The position numbers and the translations under genes are program-made. Below are positions 1 through 9,197 of a DNA stretch of 64,000 nucleotides, in pieces; within the stretch, counting starts at the first letter, position 1; each line of letters opens with the position of its first letter. Origin of the DNA: an uncultured Bacteroides sp. (GTDB lineage Bacteria > Bacteroidota > Bacteroidia > Bacteroidales > Bacteroidaceae); NCBI GenBank assembly GCA_948847595.1, contig CAQOGY010000002.1, positions 496,001 to 560,000 on the forward strand. The letters run 5' to 3'. The notes under the pieces are model-generated. The model saw only the letters and a program-made list of their open reading frames with translations, had not been told where the DNA came from and made no database searches.

Positions 1-112
1 TAATTTATGCACTGAAAGGGATTATTTATTGCACAAGCCGGAGCTAAATTTAGCATAGGAATTCTTTATCCAATAAATTTTCTACTTTCTACTTTTAAGT
101 TTGTTTTTTAAT

Positions 113-3100
113 TTACAGATTCAGTTGTTTGATAAATTCAGTAGGAGTGATATTAAACTCTTTCTTAAAACATTTTGTAAAATAGTTAGGGTCGGACATT
201 CCTACGGCATACGAAGCTTCTGATACGTTCATGCCATTCTGCAAATGAATCTTTGCTTCTTTCATCTTTATAGTCCGCATGAACTGGGTGATAGAACATC
301 CGGTCAATGATTTAAGCTTGGTATGCAACAGGCTTCGGCTCACTTTCATATGAGTAATAATTTCAGTAACTCCGAACTCTTCGTCTTTGATATTAGCCAT
401 AATCAGGTCAACCAACTCTTTCATAAATACTTCATCACGTGGGTTGTTCGTTATTTGTGTAATGTTCAGCTTCTCGATCCGCTTGAAATACTCAATGTTC
501 TGCTTTCTGTTAGTACGCATATTCTGAACCAATAGTTCCAGATTCTGTGCATTAAAAGGCTTGGTTATATACGCATCCGCCCCTTTCAAGTACCCTTGAG
601 TATGATCCAATTCATCGGTTTTAGCAGTTAGCAGAATTACCGGGATATGACTGCTATTCAAATCCTGTTTGACGTATGCCGTTAATTCCAGACCATCCAT
701 CACGGGCATCATTACATCACTGACTATCAGATCGGGCAGTTGCTTCTTCAGTAACTTACAAGCCTCAGCACCATTGTAAGCACGAAATACCTGATAATCT
801 TTGCTAAATATCTCTGCCAGATAATCATTCATCTCTTTATTATCTTCTACAATAAGGATACTTTCTTTGACGTCGGTGTTATCTTGCTCGGTAGAAATCA
901 ACTGGTCGGGAATCAGTTCAATCGTTTCTTTCATCCGCAGATTATATTTCTGTATTTCTTCGGACGTGATACTTTCCAAAGATTTCTCCGAAGAGCTATA
1001 GGCAGATTCTGAAACATTCAGGCTGACGATAAATTCCGATCCCTTTCCGACTTCGCTTTCAACCTTAATCTCCCCCTTATGCATATGAATCAGTGACTTC
1101 GTGAGAGATAACCCCAATCCGAAGCCTTCTCTATGATCCTTTTTTTCTACTTGGAAGTAGCTGTCAAAGATTTTATCTTTCATCTCTTTAGGAATCCCTC
1201 TGCCGCTGTCTTTTACTGATATTTCGATGAAATTTTCCGAATCTTTTTTGAGAAGCTTGGCACTGAGTTTCACATAATCTCCCGGCTGGGTGTATTTGAA
1301 AGCATTCGACAGCAGATTATACATGATACGTTCCAGCTTGGATGGAGAGAACCAGACTTCTTCATCCGTTTCTTCCAGACTGACAATGAAATCAATCTCC
1401 TTTTCCTTAGATACAATATCGAAGATATGAGAAATCTCTTCCAGGAAATGCATGATGTTTCCTTTTCTGACGTTAATCTCCATTTGCTGCATTTCGATTT
1501 TACTGAAAGTGAGCAGTTCATCAATAAGATAATGCATTCTGTTGGCATTGCGGTAGATGACTTCCAGTTTCTCGCGATCATTATTATCGATTTGTTTCTG
1601 TTTGATGAGCCGCTGAAGTGGTGACAGGATCAAAGTCAACGGTGTTTTCAGATCATGAGATACGTACGTAAAGAAGTTTATTTTCGATTGATTCATCTTC
1701 TCCATATTAACCCGTTGCTCATGTTCCGTTTTCAGTCTCATAAGAAGAATCAACCTGGCTTTGGTATATTTATATGCCAAATAGATGATGCAGAGAACCA
1801 TACATACGTAGGTCAGATAGGCCCATATAGAAAGCCACCACGGAGGTAGTACATGGATAGTCAACTCTTTCTGTCCTTTTTCATCCCAGTTTACTCCGTC
1901 ATTGCTTGCTTTAATCTTCAATGTATAATCTCCGGTCGGGAGATTAGAGAAACGTACCTGATGCTGATTGCCTACAAACTGCCATTCTTTATCGATGCCT
2001 TCCAGCTTCATGGCATATTGCGTTTTATCTTTGTATTGATAATTAAGCCCTGAGTATTCGATACGTATGGATTGTGCCTGTTCGTGGGTAAGCGTCATCA
2101 CATCACTTTCAGAGATAGAGGCGGGCAGTAGCGCATCCGGATTGCTGGAAGATACGACATCGTTATTGCTCCATACTCCTGTCAAAGCGATATTAAAATG
2201 AGGTTCTACAGGGCGCACCTGTTCAGGATAGAAAGAAATCATTCCATTAATTGTTCCGAAGAACAGTTCGCCGTCGGGTTTCTTGCAGACAGAGGAATAA
2301 TTGAACTGATTGGTCGGCAGTCCGTCGGCTATGGTATACCGGCTGATTAATCCGGATTTCGGCTGAATATTACATAATCCGTTGTCTGTTCCTATCCATA
2401 TAGTGTTCTGATCATCTTCTATTATACCTTTTATAGCGTTCGATCCCAATTCTTTCTTCGAATAACTTTTCAATTTTTCGCCTTTTTTATTCAGAACAAA
2501 AAGCCCGTCATTGTTCGTTCCTGCCCAAATATTCCCCTGCGAGTCCATATATAAATAAGTCATATACAACTTACTGGATGAGAATTGTGGAAGAGGTGTC
2601 TGTTCTTCTGTTCGTTTGTTTATCTGGTATATTCCATTTTGACGGTTTCCAGTCCAGATAATGCTGTCATTGAGGTTAAGCATGCAAAAGACAGGAAGTG
2701 CAGAAACTTTTTTTAACTGGAAACTGCCGTTCTGTTTCTTCAAGGTAAATAGTCCCGACGGCCCTCCATACCAGATTTTGCCGGTTTCGTCTTCTATGAT
2801 GCAGAACCCGGATGAGTTTTTCCCCATTCCGTCATTAAAAGAAAGCGTTTTGTTCTCTTTGGGCATATAATAGTTCATTCCCCGAAGAAACAGACCGATC
2901 CATAGGTTCTGTTTACTGTCAATCAGCAAGGAATGTATATTCCGGGCTTTTATATTCATCCGTTCATGGAGTCGTCCGGAACGCGTTATTTCCCGATTGC
3001 TGTTCAGGTAGTTAAGCCCTCCGTCTTCGGTAGCAATATAGAGACCGTTGTCCGGGGTATTGATGATCTGGCGTACAGCTTTACCACTCAGATGATTGGG

Positions 3101-4144
3101 AGAGTTTCCATAAGGATAAATCCGGAACTGATCCGAAGCATATATAAAATAATTCACACCACCGAAATAGGTTCCAACCCACATGTTATGATTGTAATCT
3201 TCAAAAAGGCTATAAATAGGAGAATCGTTCAGATTGCTCAAGTCACTTTCCGACTGCTGATAGTGAGTCACTAACCGAAAGGTCTGGTCATAAATGAAAA
3301 TTCCATTTTCGGTTCCCAGCCAGATGTTGTTCATAGTATCAGTTGTTGCACATCTGAATTGTCTGATATCCTTGATCGCGGCCAGAGGATACAGCGAATC
3401 ATTATTGATATTATACACAAATACCTCTTGAGGTGTATTGAATAACAACTGATTGCCAGGCAACATAACTAATTGAATGCACGTTTCCAAAAATGGACGG
3501 ATGTTCAGAGGCAGCGGTTCAAATTGTTCCTTCTTTAGATTATAGCGTTTCACCCCTTTGTTACTGTTTATCCATAGAACATTGTTTGAGTCTTCTACCA
3601 GTCCACGAATATTTTCTCCTTTTCCTTCATTTAATATAAAAGGAGTGAAGCTGTTTTTGTCATTATCGTATTGATAGATGCCGTTACTGCATCCGGTCAG
3701 TAATCTGCTGTCAGACGTGTTCAGAAATAAGACACTGTTCTTATTGTTTCCCTCTATGTGATAGCGTGTGAATTGTTCATTCTGAGGATTGTATTTGCAG
3801 ATTCCTTGCTCCGTAGAAATCCAGAGGACATTCCGGCAGGGGTCATTATATAGTTTGGTGATAAAATCATGGCTGATCGTAGTGGAATCCCCTTCTTCGT
3901 GAAAGTACCGGGTAATATTATACCCATCATATCTGCATAATCCATTCCTGGTGCCAAACCACATAAATCCCTTACTGTCCTGAGATATGGCATTGACAGT
4001 ATTATGAGAAAGCCCTTCTGTAATGCTTAGCTGTTTGAAGCGGACATTATTATATTGGATTTTTCCTTCCGCAAATGTCGGATGAAGCAGGAATAATAAA
4101 CAAACTGCTACCGATATAAGATTTTTGAGTGTACTCCTTTTCAT
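113..4144 (-). CDS. Hybrid two-component system regulator (HTCS), one-protein sensor/AraC activator
   Basis: Inner-membrane glycan sensor that combines a sensor kinase and a DNA-binding response regulator in one 1343-residue chain. In order I see a signal peptide (MKRSTLKNLISV...), a long periplasmic region of two-component propeller repeats (about 30-680, recurring WIGT/WVGT and DSKG motifs), a Y_Y_Y-type domain, a membrane segment (about 771-791), a HisKA box with phospho-acceptor His830 in SHDLKTP, an HATPase domain (GFGLGLSL), a receiver with Asp1143 in VSDVMMP and a C-terminal AraC helix-turn-helix. A 26-residue upstream extension is open, but I start at 4144. An AAGGAG ribosome site precedes that ATG and a -7 box at 4172-4179 would lie inside the longer version. 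It is divergent from the GH51/sulfatase operon, its likely target. HTCS proteins normally bind a specific oligosaccharide; the ligand here is not visible. Confidence 0.95.
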   Translation of the reverse strand: MKRSTLKNLISVAVCLLFLLHPTFAEGKIQYNNVRFKQLSITEGLSHNTVNAISQDSKGFMWFGTRNGLCRYDGYNITRYFHEEGDSTTISHDFITKLYNDPCRNVLWISTEQGICKYNPQNEQFTRYHIEGNNKNSVLFLNTSDSRLLTGCSNGIYQYDNDKNSFTPFILNEGKGENIRGLVEDSNNVLWINSNKGVKRYNLKKEQFEPLPLNIRPFLETCIQLVMLPGNQLLFNTPQEVFVYNINNDSLYPLAAIKDIRQFRCATTDTMNNIWLGTENGIFIYDQTFRLVTHYQQSESDLSNLNDSPIYSLFEDYNHNMWVGTYFGGVNYFIYASDQFRIYPYGNSPNHLSGKAVRQIINTPDNGLYIATEDGGLNYLNSNREITRSGRLHERMNIKARNIHSLLIDSKQNLWIGLFLRGMNYYMPKENKTLSFNDGMGKNSSGFCIIEDETGKIWYGGPSGLFTLKKQNGSFQLKKVSALPVFCMLNLNDSIIWTGNRQNGIYQINKRTEEQTPLPQFSSSKLYMTYLYMDSQGNIWAGTNNDGLFVLNKKGEKLKSYSKKELGSNAIKGIIEDDQNTIWIGTDNGLCNIQPKSGLISRYTIADGLPTNQFNYSSVCKKPDGELFFGTINGMISFYPEQVRPVEPHFNIALTGVWSNNDVVSSSNPDALLPASISESDVMTLTHEQAQSIRIEYSGLNYQYKDKTQYAMKLEGIDKEWQFVGNQHQVRFSNLPTGDYTLKIKASNDGVNWDEKGQKELTIHVLPPWWLSIWAYLTYVCMVLCIIYLAYKYTKARLILLMRLKTEHEQRVNMEKMNQSKINFFTYVSHDLKTPLTLILSPLQRLIKQKQIDNNDREKLEVIYRNANRMHYLIDELLTFSKIEMQQMEINVRKGNIMHFLEEISHIFDIVSKEKEIDFIVSLEETDEEVWFSPSKLERIMYNLLSNAFKYTQPGDYVKLSAKLLKKDSENFIEISVKDSGRGIPKEMKDKIFDSYFQVEKKDHREGFGLGLSLTKSLIHMHKGEIKVESEVGKGSEFIVSLNVSESAYSSSEKSLESITSEEIQKYNLRMKETIELIPDQLISTEQDNTDVKESILIVEDNKEMNDYLAEIFSKDYQVFRAYNGAEACKLLKKQLPDLIVSDVMMPVMDGLELTAYVKQDLNSSHIPVILLTAKTDELDHTQGYLKGADAYITKPFNAQNLELLVQNMRTNRKQNIEYFKRIEKLNITQITNNPRDEVFMKELVDLIMANIKDEEFGVTEIITHMKVSRSLLHTKLKSLTGCSITQFMRTIKMKEAKIHLQNGMNVSEASYAVGMSDPNYFTKCFKKEFNITPTEFIKQLNL

Positions 4145-4171
4145 ATCTGATTCTACTCCTTGTTTAACGCT

Positions 4172-4179
4172 CAAAGATA
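4172..4179 (-). promoter_or_regulatory. Predicted -7 box for the HTCS gene
   Basis: Minus-strand TATCTTTG is a perfect match to the Bacteroides -7 consensus TAnnTTTG and lies 27 bp upstream of the chosen ATG at 4144. A second match, TACATTTG, lies at 4207-4214. Neither has a well spaced -33 TTTG. Confidence 0.45.
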
Positions 4180-4319
4180 GTCTTTTTTCTATCGGTTTTT
4201 CTAGTACAAATGTATATTCCATTAGAAATTATGTGCACAATCGAAGCTTTATGGGCTCAAACAATACATGCTTCCTTATATTGAACATGATGTTACGAAT
4301 GTTTATTCTTTGAATTCTC

Positions 4320-4327
4320 TACATTTG
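4320..4327 (+). promoter_or_regulatory. Predicted -7 box for the GH51/sulfatase operon
   Basis: TACATTTG matches TAnnTTTG perfectly and sits 24 bp before the GH51 ATG at 4352. No good -33 element is visible, which is common for activator-dependent polysaccharide locus promoters. The HTCS presumably binds upstream, within 4180-4310. Confidence 0.45.
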
Positions 4328-4351
4328 TATCGTAAACCAAATGAAAAGACC

Positions 4352-6397
4352 ATGAAAACAAAATTTTGCAGAACGGCAGTGTATTGCCTGTGCTGTTTTA
4401 TGTTTATCCAGCCGATAACAGGAAGCCAGGTAAATGATACTCATGAGGGTGTTTTGCATATCGACAAACAGAAAACACGCAAAGTAAGCCGTGTCCAATA
4501 TGGGTTCCATTATGAAGAGATTGGTATGATAGGAGAAGGTGCCTTGCATGCCGAACTGGTGCGCAACCGTTCATTCGAAGAAGCAACTCCACCCGCAGAT
4601 CTGGCGGTCAAAAATGGGCTTTATCAGAATGTACCGAATCCGCGTGGAAAAAACAAAGATGTATTTCATGTAGACCCTCTGATCGGATGGAACACTTATC
4701 CTCTGTCTTATACTCCCATTTTCATTAGCCGTACAGAAGAAAATCCTCTGAATAAGGAGAATAAGTATTCAATGCTGGTCAACGTGACTGAAGATATTGC
4801 AAACAATCCGGAGGCAATGATTCTGAATCGGGGATATTACGGTATGAATCTACGAAAGGAGGTATCTTATCATCTTTCCATGTATATAAAAAGCAAAAAT
4901 TATACAGCTCCTCTTCAAGTTATGCTGGTAGACGAACAAGGTAAACCGGTCAGTACTCAGCTTGTTTTGGATGTAAAGGGTAAAGAGTGGACGAAACTTA
5001 CCGGAACATTAAAACCTGATAAAGATGTCAAACGGGGGATGCTTGCCATTCAGCCGTTAGGTAAAGGGCAATTCCAACTGGATGTTGTCTCTTTATTCCC
5101 TTCTGATACATGGGACAATGGAAAATCAGTTTTTCGGGCGGATATTATGCAGAACTTGAAAGAATATGCACCGGATTTCATTCGTTTTCCCGGCGGATGT
5201 ATTGTGCATGGGGTGAATGAAGCTACCATGTACCACTGGAAAAAGACAATAGGTCCCATTGAAAATCGACCGGGACAATGGAGTAAATGGGCGCCTTACT
5301 ACCGTACAGATGGAATTGGTTATCATGAGTTTTACGAATTGTGCGAATATTTGGGAGCAGATGCTATGTACGTAATCCCTACAGGGATGATCTGTACAGG
5401 TTGGGTAAAGCAAAGTTCTCCCTGGAATTTCATTCAACCGGACGTTGATCTGGATGCTTATATTCAGGATGTACTGGATGCCATAGAATACGCAATCGGT
5501 CCGGAAACCAGCAAATGGGGGGCTTTACGTGTAAAGAACGGACATCCGAAGCCTTTCCCTCTAAAGTACATTGAAATTGGAAACGAAGACTTCGGACTTG
5601 TTTATTGGGAACGTTACGAGAAGATTTATCAAGCGTTACACAAACAGTATCCCGACTTGATATACATAGCCAACAGTATCATAGGCAAAGAAAATGACGA
5701 CAAACGGATTGATATTGCGAAGTTTGTGAACCCGAAGAATGTGAAGGTATTCGATGAACACCATTATCAACCTGTCGAATGGGCTTGCAAGCAGCATTAC
5801 CGTTTTGACAACTATGAACGGGGAATAGCGGATTTGTTTGTTGGAGAATTGGGCATTGACGGGAAGTATCCCTATAATCTGTTAGCCAGCGGAGCGGTAC
5901 GAATGTCTCTTGAACGTAATGGAGACTTGAATCCATTATTGGCAGAACGTCCGGTGATGCGCCATTGGGATTTTTCAGAGCATCGTCAGTTGCACTCAAT
6001 GCTAATCAATGGGGTAGATTGCAGCATCAGGACATCTTTCTATTATTTATCAAAAATGTTCAGAGATCACACTTTCGATGTATGCCTGGATGCTGGGATT
6101 CAGGGGATGAAGGGGTTGCAGAATGTATTCGTTACGATGGGGTATGATAGTGAAAGTAAAGAATATATCCTGAAACTGATCAATTTGAGAAAACAGGAGG
6201 TGGTACTTCAAACAGCAGTGAAAGGATTTGGGAAAAAGATACAGGCACAAAAAATAACATTGAGTCTGGAACCCGGAAAGAATAACACTCCGGAAATGCC
6301 GGATGCAGTAAAGCCAGTTCAGTCGACCGTAACACTGGACTTAAACAAAGATTTGCAGCTTGAGGCTTCTTCAATGATTGTATACCGTTTTAAATAA
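4352..6397 (+). CDS. Alpha-L-arabinofuranosidase, GH51 family
   Basis: Predicted exo-acting retaining alpha-L-arabinofuranosidase of 681 residues, exported by an N-terminal signal peptide (MKTKFCRTAVYCLCC...). A carbohydrate-binding-like region precedes the (beta/alpha)8 catalytic domain. Visible family marks are RFPGGC, the acid/base Glu412 in EIGNED, the DEHHY motif and the likely nucleophile Glu499 in VGELGI, followed by a C-terminal beta domain. An in-frame upstream ATG at 4268 exists, but the -7 box at 4320 and a proper signal peptide favour 4352. It is first gene of a five-gene operon with two sulfatases, a GH43-like and a GH2 enzyme; a sulfatase follows after 7 bp. It probably removes arabinofuranosyl side groups from a sulfated glycan; the exact substrate is inference. 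Confidence 0.92.
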   Translation: MKTKFCRTAVYCLCCFMFIQPITGSQVNDTHEGVLHIDKQKTRKVSRVQYGFHYEEIGMIGEGALHAELVRNRSFEEATPPADLAVKNGLYQNVPNPRGKNKDVFHVDPLIGWNTYPLSYTPIFISRTEENPLNKENKYSMLVNVTEDIANNPEAMILNRGYYGMNLRKEVSYHLSMYIKSKNYTAPLQVMLVDEQGKPVSTQLVLDVKGKEWTKLTGTLKPDKDVKRGMLAIQPLGKGQFQLDVVSLFPSDTWDNGKSVFRADIMQNLKEYAPDFIRFPGGCIVHGVNEATMYHWKKTIGPIENRPGQWSKWAPYYRTDGIGYHEFYELCEYLGADAMYVIPTGMICTGWVKQSSPWNFIQPDVDLDAYIQDVLDAIEYAIGPETSKWGALRVKNGHPKPFPLKYIEIGNEDFGLVYWERYEKIYQALHKQYPDLIYIANSIIGKENDDKRIDIAKFVNPKNVKVFDEHHYQPVEWACKQHYRFDNYERGIADLFVGELGIDGKYPYNLLASGAVRMSLERNGDLNPLLAERPVMRHWDFSEHRQLHSMLINGVDCSIRTSFYYLSKMFRDHTFDVCLDAGIQGMKGLQNVFVTMGYDSESKEYILKLINLRKQEVVLQTAVKGFGKKIQAQKITLSLEPGKNNTPEMPDAVKPVQSTVTLDLNKDLQLEASSMIVYRFK

Positions 6398-6404
6398 GAT
6401 AAAT

Positions 6405-7961
6405 ATGAGAAATGCAGCGTTTTGTATTACTGGATTAGCATTACAGGGTTTGTCTATGTCATTGCTGGCACAAACCGACAAGCCGAATATTGTAATCATT
6501 ATGACCGATCAGCAGCGTGCTGACCTATGTGGCAGAGAAGGTTTTCCTCTGGCAGTTACTCCTTATGTAGATCAATTAGCTCAGGAAAATGTATGGTTTA
6601 ACAAAGCATATACTGTAGCACCGGCCAGTTCTCCTGCCCGCTGCTCCATGTTCACCGGACGTTTTCCTTCGGCAACCCATGTACGTACCAACCACAACAT
6701 TCCGGACATATTTTTTGAACAGGATTTGGTGGGCGTATTAAAAGAAAACGGATATAAAACAGCACTTGTAGGTAAAAACCATGCTTATCTGAAACCTGCT
6801 GACTTGGACTTTTGGTCAGAATACGGGCATTGGGGTAAAAATAAGAAAACGACTCCCGAAGAAAAAGAAACAGCCCGTTTCTTAAACCAGAAAGCCAGGG
6901 GACAATGGCTGGAACCTTCGCCAATTCCTGTAGAGGAGCAACACCCTGCTAAAATCGTGAATGAGACATTGTCATGGATAGAGAGTCAAAAAGAGAATCC
7001 TTTCTTTGTGTGGGTATCTTTCCCGGAACCTCATAATCCTTATCAGGTTTGCGAACCTTATTATTCTATGTTTTCGCCGGATAAGCTTCCCGTATTGAAG
7101 ACGTCACGTAAAGACTTGGAAAAGAAAGGAGAGAAATATCGCATTTTAGCAGAACTGGAAGATGCGTCTTGTCCTAATCTGGAACAGGACCTACCCAGAA
7201 TCCGTGCTAATTATATCGGCATGATCCGTTTAATAGATGACCAGATAAAGAGACTGGTCGAATCGCTAAAAGCCAGCGGGCAGTTTGAAAATACAATCTT
7301 TGTTGTTCTTTCAGATCATGGCGATTATTGGGGAGAATACGGGTTGATCCGCAAAGGAGCCGGACTTTCTGAAAGTCTCGCACGTATCCCGATGGTATGG
7401 GCAGGATATCATGTCAAGAATCAATCAGCCCCTATGGATAGCCATGTGTCAATTGCTGATATTTTTCCTACTCTTTGTTCTGCAATCGGTGCCAAGATTC
7501 CGACTGGTGTTCAAGGTCGTAGCTTATGGCCGATGTTGACCGGAAAAGAATACCCCAAAGAAGAGTTTTCCAGCATTGTCGTACAACAAGGTTTTGGAGG
7601 AGCACATGTCGGACTGGATTCTTCTCTTACTTTCGAACAGGAAGGGGCATTGACGCCGGGTAAGATTGCATACTTTGATGAACTCAATACCTGGACTCAA
7701 AGCGGTACCTCTCGTATGGTCAGAAAAGACGACTGGAAACTGGTGATGGATAACTATGGAAACGGAGAACTATATAATCTTAAGAAAGATCCTTCGGAAG
7801 TAGATAACCTGTTTGGTAAAAAGAAATACAGTGCTGTTCAGACAGAGCTTCTGACGAAGTTAGTCGCATGGGAATTACGTCTGCAGGATCCACTCCCTCT
7901 TCCCCGGAAACGTTATCATTTTAAACAGGATCCTTATAATTATCTCCAACCTGAACAATAA
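6405..7961 (+). CDS. Sulfatase, family S1, serine-type
   Basis: Exported type I sulfatase of 518 residues that should hydrolyse a sulfate ester on a carbohydrate. After a signal peptide come the N-terminal metal-binding strand (IIMTDQQRAD) and the signature S-S-P-A-R at residues 75-79, where Ser75 would be oxidised to formylglycine. A second metal-binding motif (SDHGDYWGEYG) and a short C-terminal domain ending in the usual MVRKDDWKL/ELYNLKKDP region complete the fold. Ser instead of Cys means maturation depends on an anaerobic radical-SAM sulfatase-maturating enzyme, which is not in this window. The start is 7 bp after the GH51 stop; an earlier ATG at 6378 lies inside GH51 and gives no better signal peptide. 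I cannot assign the S1 subfamily or sulfate position. Confidence 0.92.
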   Translation: MRNAAFCITGLALQGLSMSLLAQTDKPNIVIIMTDQQRADLCGREGFPLAVTPYVDQLAQENVWFNKAYTVAPASSPARCSMFTGRFPSATHVRTNHNIPDIFFEQDLVGVLKENGYKTALVGKNHAYLKPADLDFWSEYGHWGKNKKTTPEEKETARFLNQKARGQWLEPSPIPVEEQHPAKIVNETLSWIESQKENPFFVWVSFPEPHNPYQVCEPYYSMFSPDKLPVLKTSRKDLEKKGEKYRILAELEDASCPNLEQDLPRIRANYIGMIRLIDDQIKRLVESLKASGQFENTIFVVLSDHGDYWGEYGLIRKGAGLSESLARIPMVWAGYHVKNQSAPMDSHVSIADIFPTLCSAIGAKIPTGVQGRSLWPMLTGKEYPKEEFSSIVVQQGFGGAHVGLDSSLTFEQEGALTPGKIAYFDELNTWTQSGTSRMVRKDDWKLVMDNYGNGELYNLKKDPSEVDNLFGKKKYSAVQTELLTKLVAWELRLQDPLPLPRKRYHFKQDPYNYLQPEQ

Positions 7962-8031
7962 TAAATCAAAAGAATGTACATATTGACGGATATTAAAGAC
8001 ATTGTTCCATGAGCTCAATCCTGTAACAGCC

Positions 8032-8039
8032 TACTTTTG
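8032..8039 (+). promoter_or_regulatory. Possible internal -7 box
   Basis: TACTTTTG lies 27 bp upstream of the GH43-like ATG in the only sizeable gap (105 bp) of this operon. There is no convincing -33 partner, so an internal promoter is only a possibility. Confidence 0.3.
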
Positions 8040-8066
8040 TATCCGTAAATAATAAAACTGTAATCT

Positions 8067-9197
8067 ATGAAATTTATATTGCGATTAGGACTTGCTTTAC
8101 TGACAGGATTTGTCTCAGTCAGCACAGCATCGGCACAAGCATATGGAACTGCTGATACAAACGCTCCGGAGCTGCGTGTCCCAAAATCTGTTCAACCGGC
8201 ATTTGACTACTGGATGCGTGACACATGGGCAACACTAGGCCCCGACGGTTACTACTATATCACTGGAACCACTTCTACCCCCGACCGTCACTTTCCGGGA
8301 CAGAGACATTGCTGGGATTGGAATGACGGTTTGTATCTTTGGCGCTCCAAAGACCTGAAGATATGGGAAGCTATGGGACGAATCTGGTCAATGGAAAAAG
8401 ACGGTACCTGGCAGAAAGATCCCAAAGTATATAAAGAGGGAGAGAAATATGCGAAGAAGTCTATCAATAATGATCCGATGGATAACCGTTTCCACGCTGT
8501 ATGGGCACCGGAAATGCACTATATAAAGAGTGCGAAAAATTGGTTTATTGTAGCCTGCATGAATCAATCGGCAGGCGGAAGAGGCTCTTTTATTCTGCGG
8601 AGTACTACCGGGAAGCCGGAGGGACCTTATGAAAATATCGAAGGTAACGAGGATAAAGCCATTTTTCCAAACATTGACGGAAGCCTGTTTGAAGATACGG
8701 ATGGTACCGTATATTTTGTCGGTCACAACCACTATATAGCACGCATGAAGCCAGATATGAGTGGTCTGGCAGAAGAGATAAAGACATTAAAAGAAAGTAA
8801 ATACTCTCCGGAGCCATATGTTGAAGGAGCATTCATCTTTAAATATGATGGAAAATATCATTTGGTACAAGCTATCTGGGCACACCGCACGGCGAAGGGG
8901 GACACTTATGTTGAGAAGGAAGGGGTAACTAATAAGAAAACTCGTTATAGCTATGATTGTATCATTGCCACTGCCGACAATGTATATGGTCCTTATGGTA
9001 AACGGTATAACGCAATTACCGGCGGCGGACACAACAATCTGTTTCAGGATAAGGATGGCAACTGGTGGGCAACCATGTTTTTTAACCCTCGTGGCGCACA
9101 GGCGGCCGAATATAAAGTGACATGCCGGCCGGGATTGATTCCGATGCTTTATGAAAACGGAAAATTTAAACCTAATCACAATTATCAGGCAAAATGA
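8067..9197 (+). CDS. Family 43-like glycoside hydrolase
   Basis: Secreted 376-residue protein with a cleavable signal peptide ending near ASAQ and a single five-bladed beta-propeller. Candidate catalytic residues follow the GH43 pattern: Asp52 in RDTW (general base), Asp204 in NIDGSLF (pKa modulator) and Glu253 in YVEGAF (general acid). The WAPE motif at 146-149 is typical of the clan. No accessory domain is present. It likely cleaves arabinose-, xylose- or galactose-type linkages with inversion, but related GH117/GH43-like families share these motifs, so activity is uncertain. Its stop overlaps the next sulfatase start by 4 bp (ATGA), indicating translational coupling. Confidence 0.85.
   Translation: MKFILRLGLALLTGFVSVSTASAQAYGTADTNAPELRVPKSVQPAFDYWMRDTWATLGPDGYYYITGTTSTPDRHFPGQRHCWDWNDGLYLWRSKDLKIWEAMGRIWSMEKDGTWQKDPKVYKEGEKYAKKSINNDPMDNRFHAVWAPEMHYIKSAKNWFIVACMNQSAGGRGSFILRSTTGKPEGPYENIEGNEDKAIFPNIDGSLFEDTDGTVYFVGHNHYIARMKPDMSGLAEEIKTLKESKYSPEPYVEGAFIFKYDGKYHLVQAIWAHRTAKGDTYVEKEGVTNKKTRYSYDCIIATADNVYGPYGKRYNAITGGGHNNLFQDKDGNWWATMFFNPRGAQAAEYKVTCRPGLIPMLYENGKFKPNHNYQAK

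Noticed and set aside
43..54. 12-bp palindrome GCTAAATTTAGC downstream of the HTCS gene
   Set aside because: Short, AT-rich, isolated and without T-tract or partner site; likely chance.
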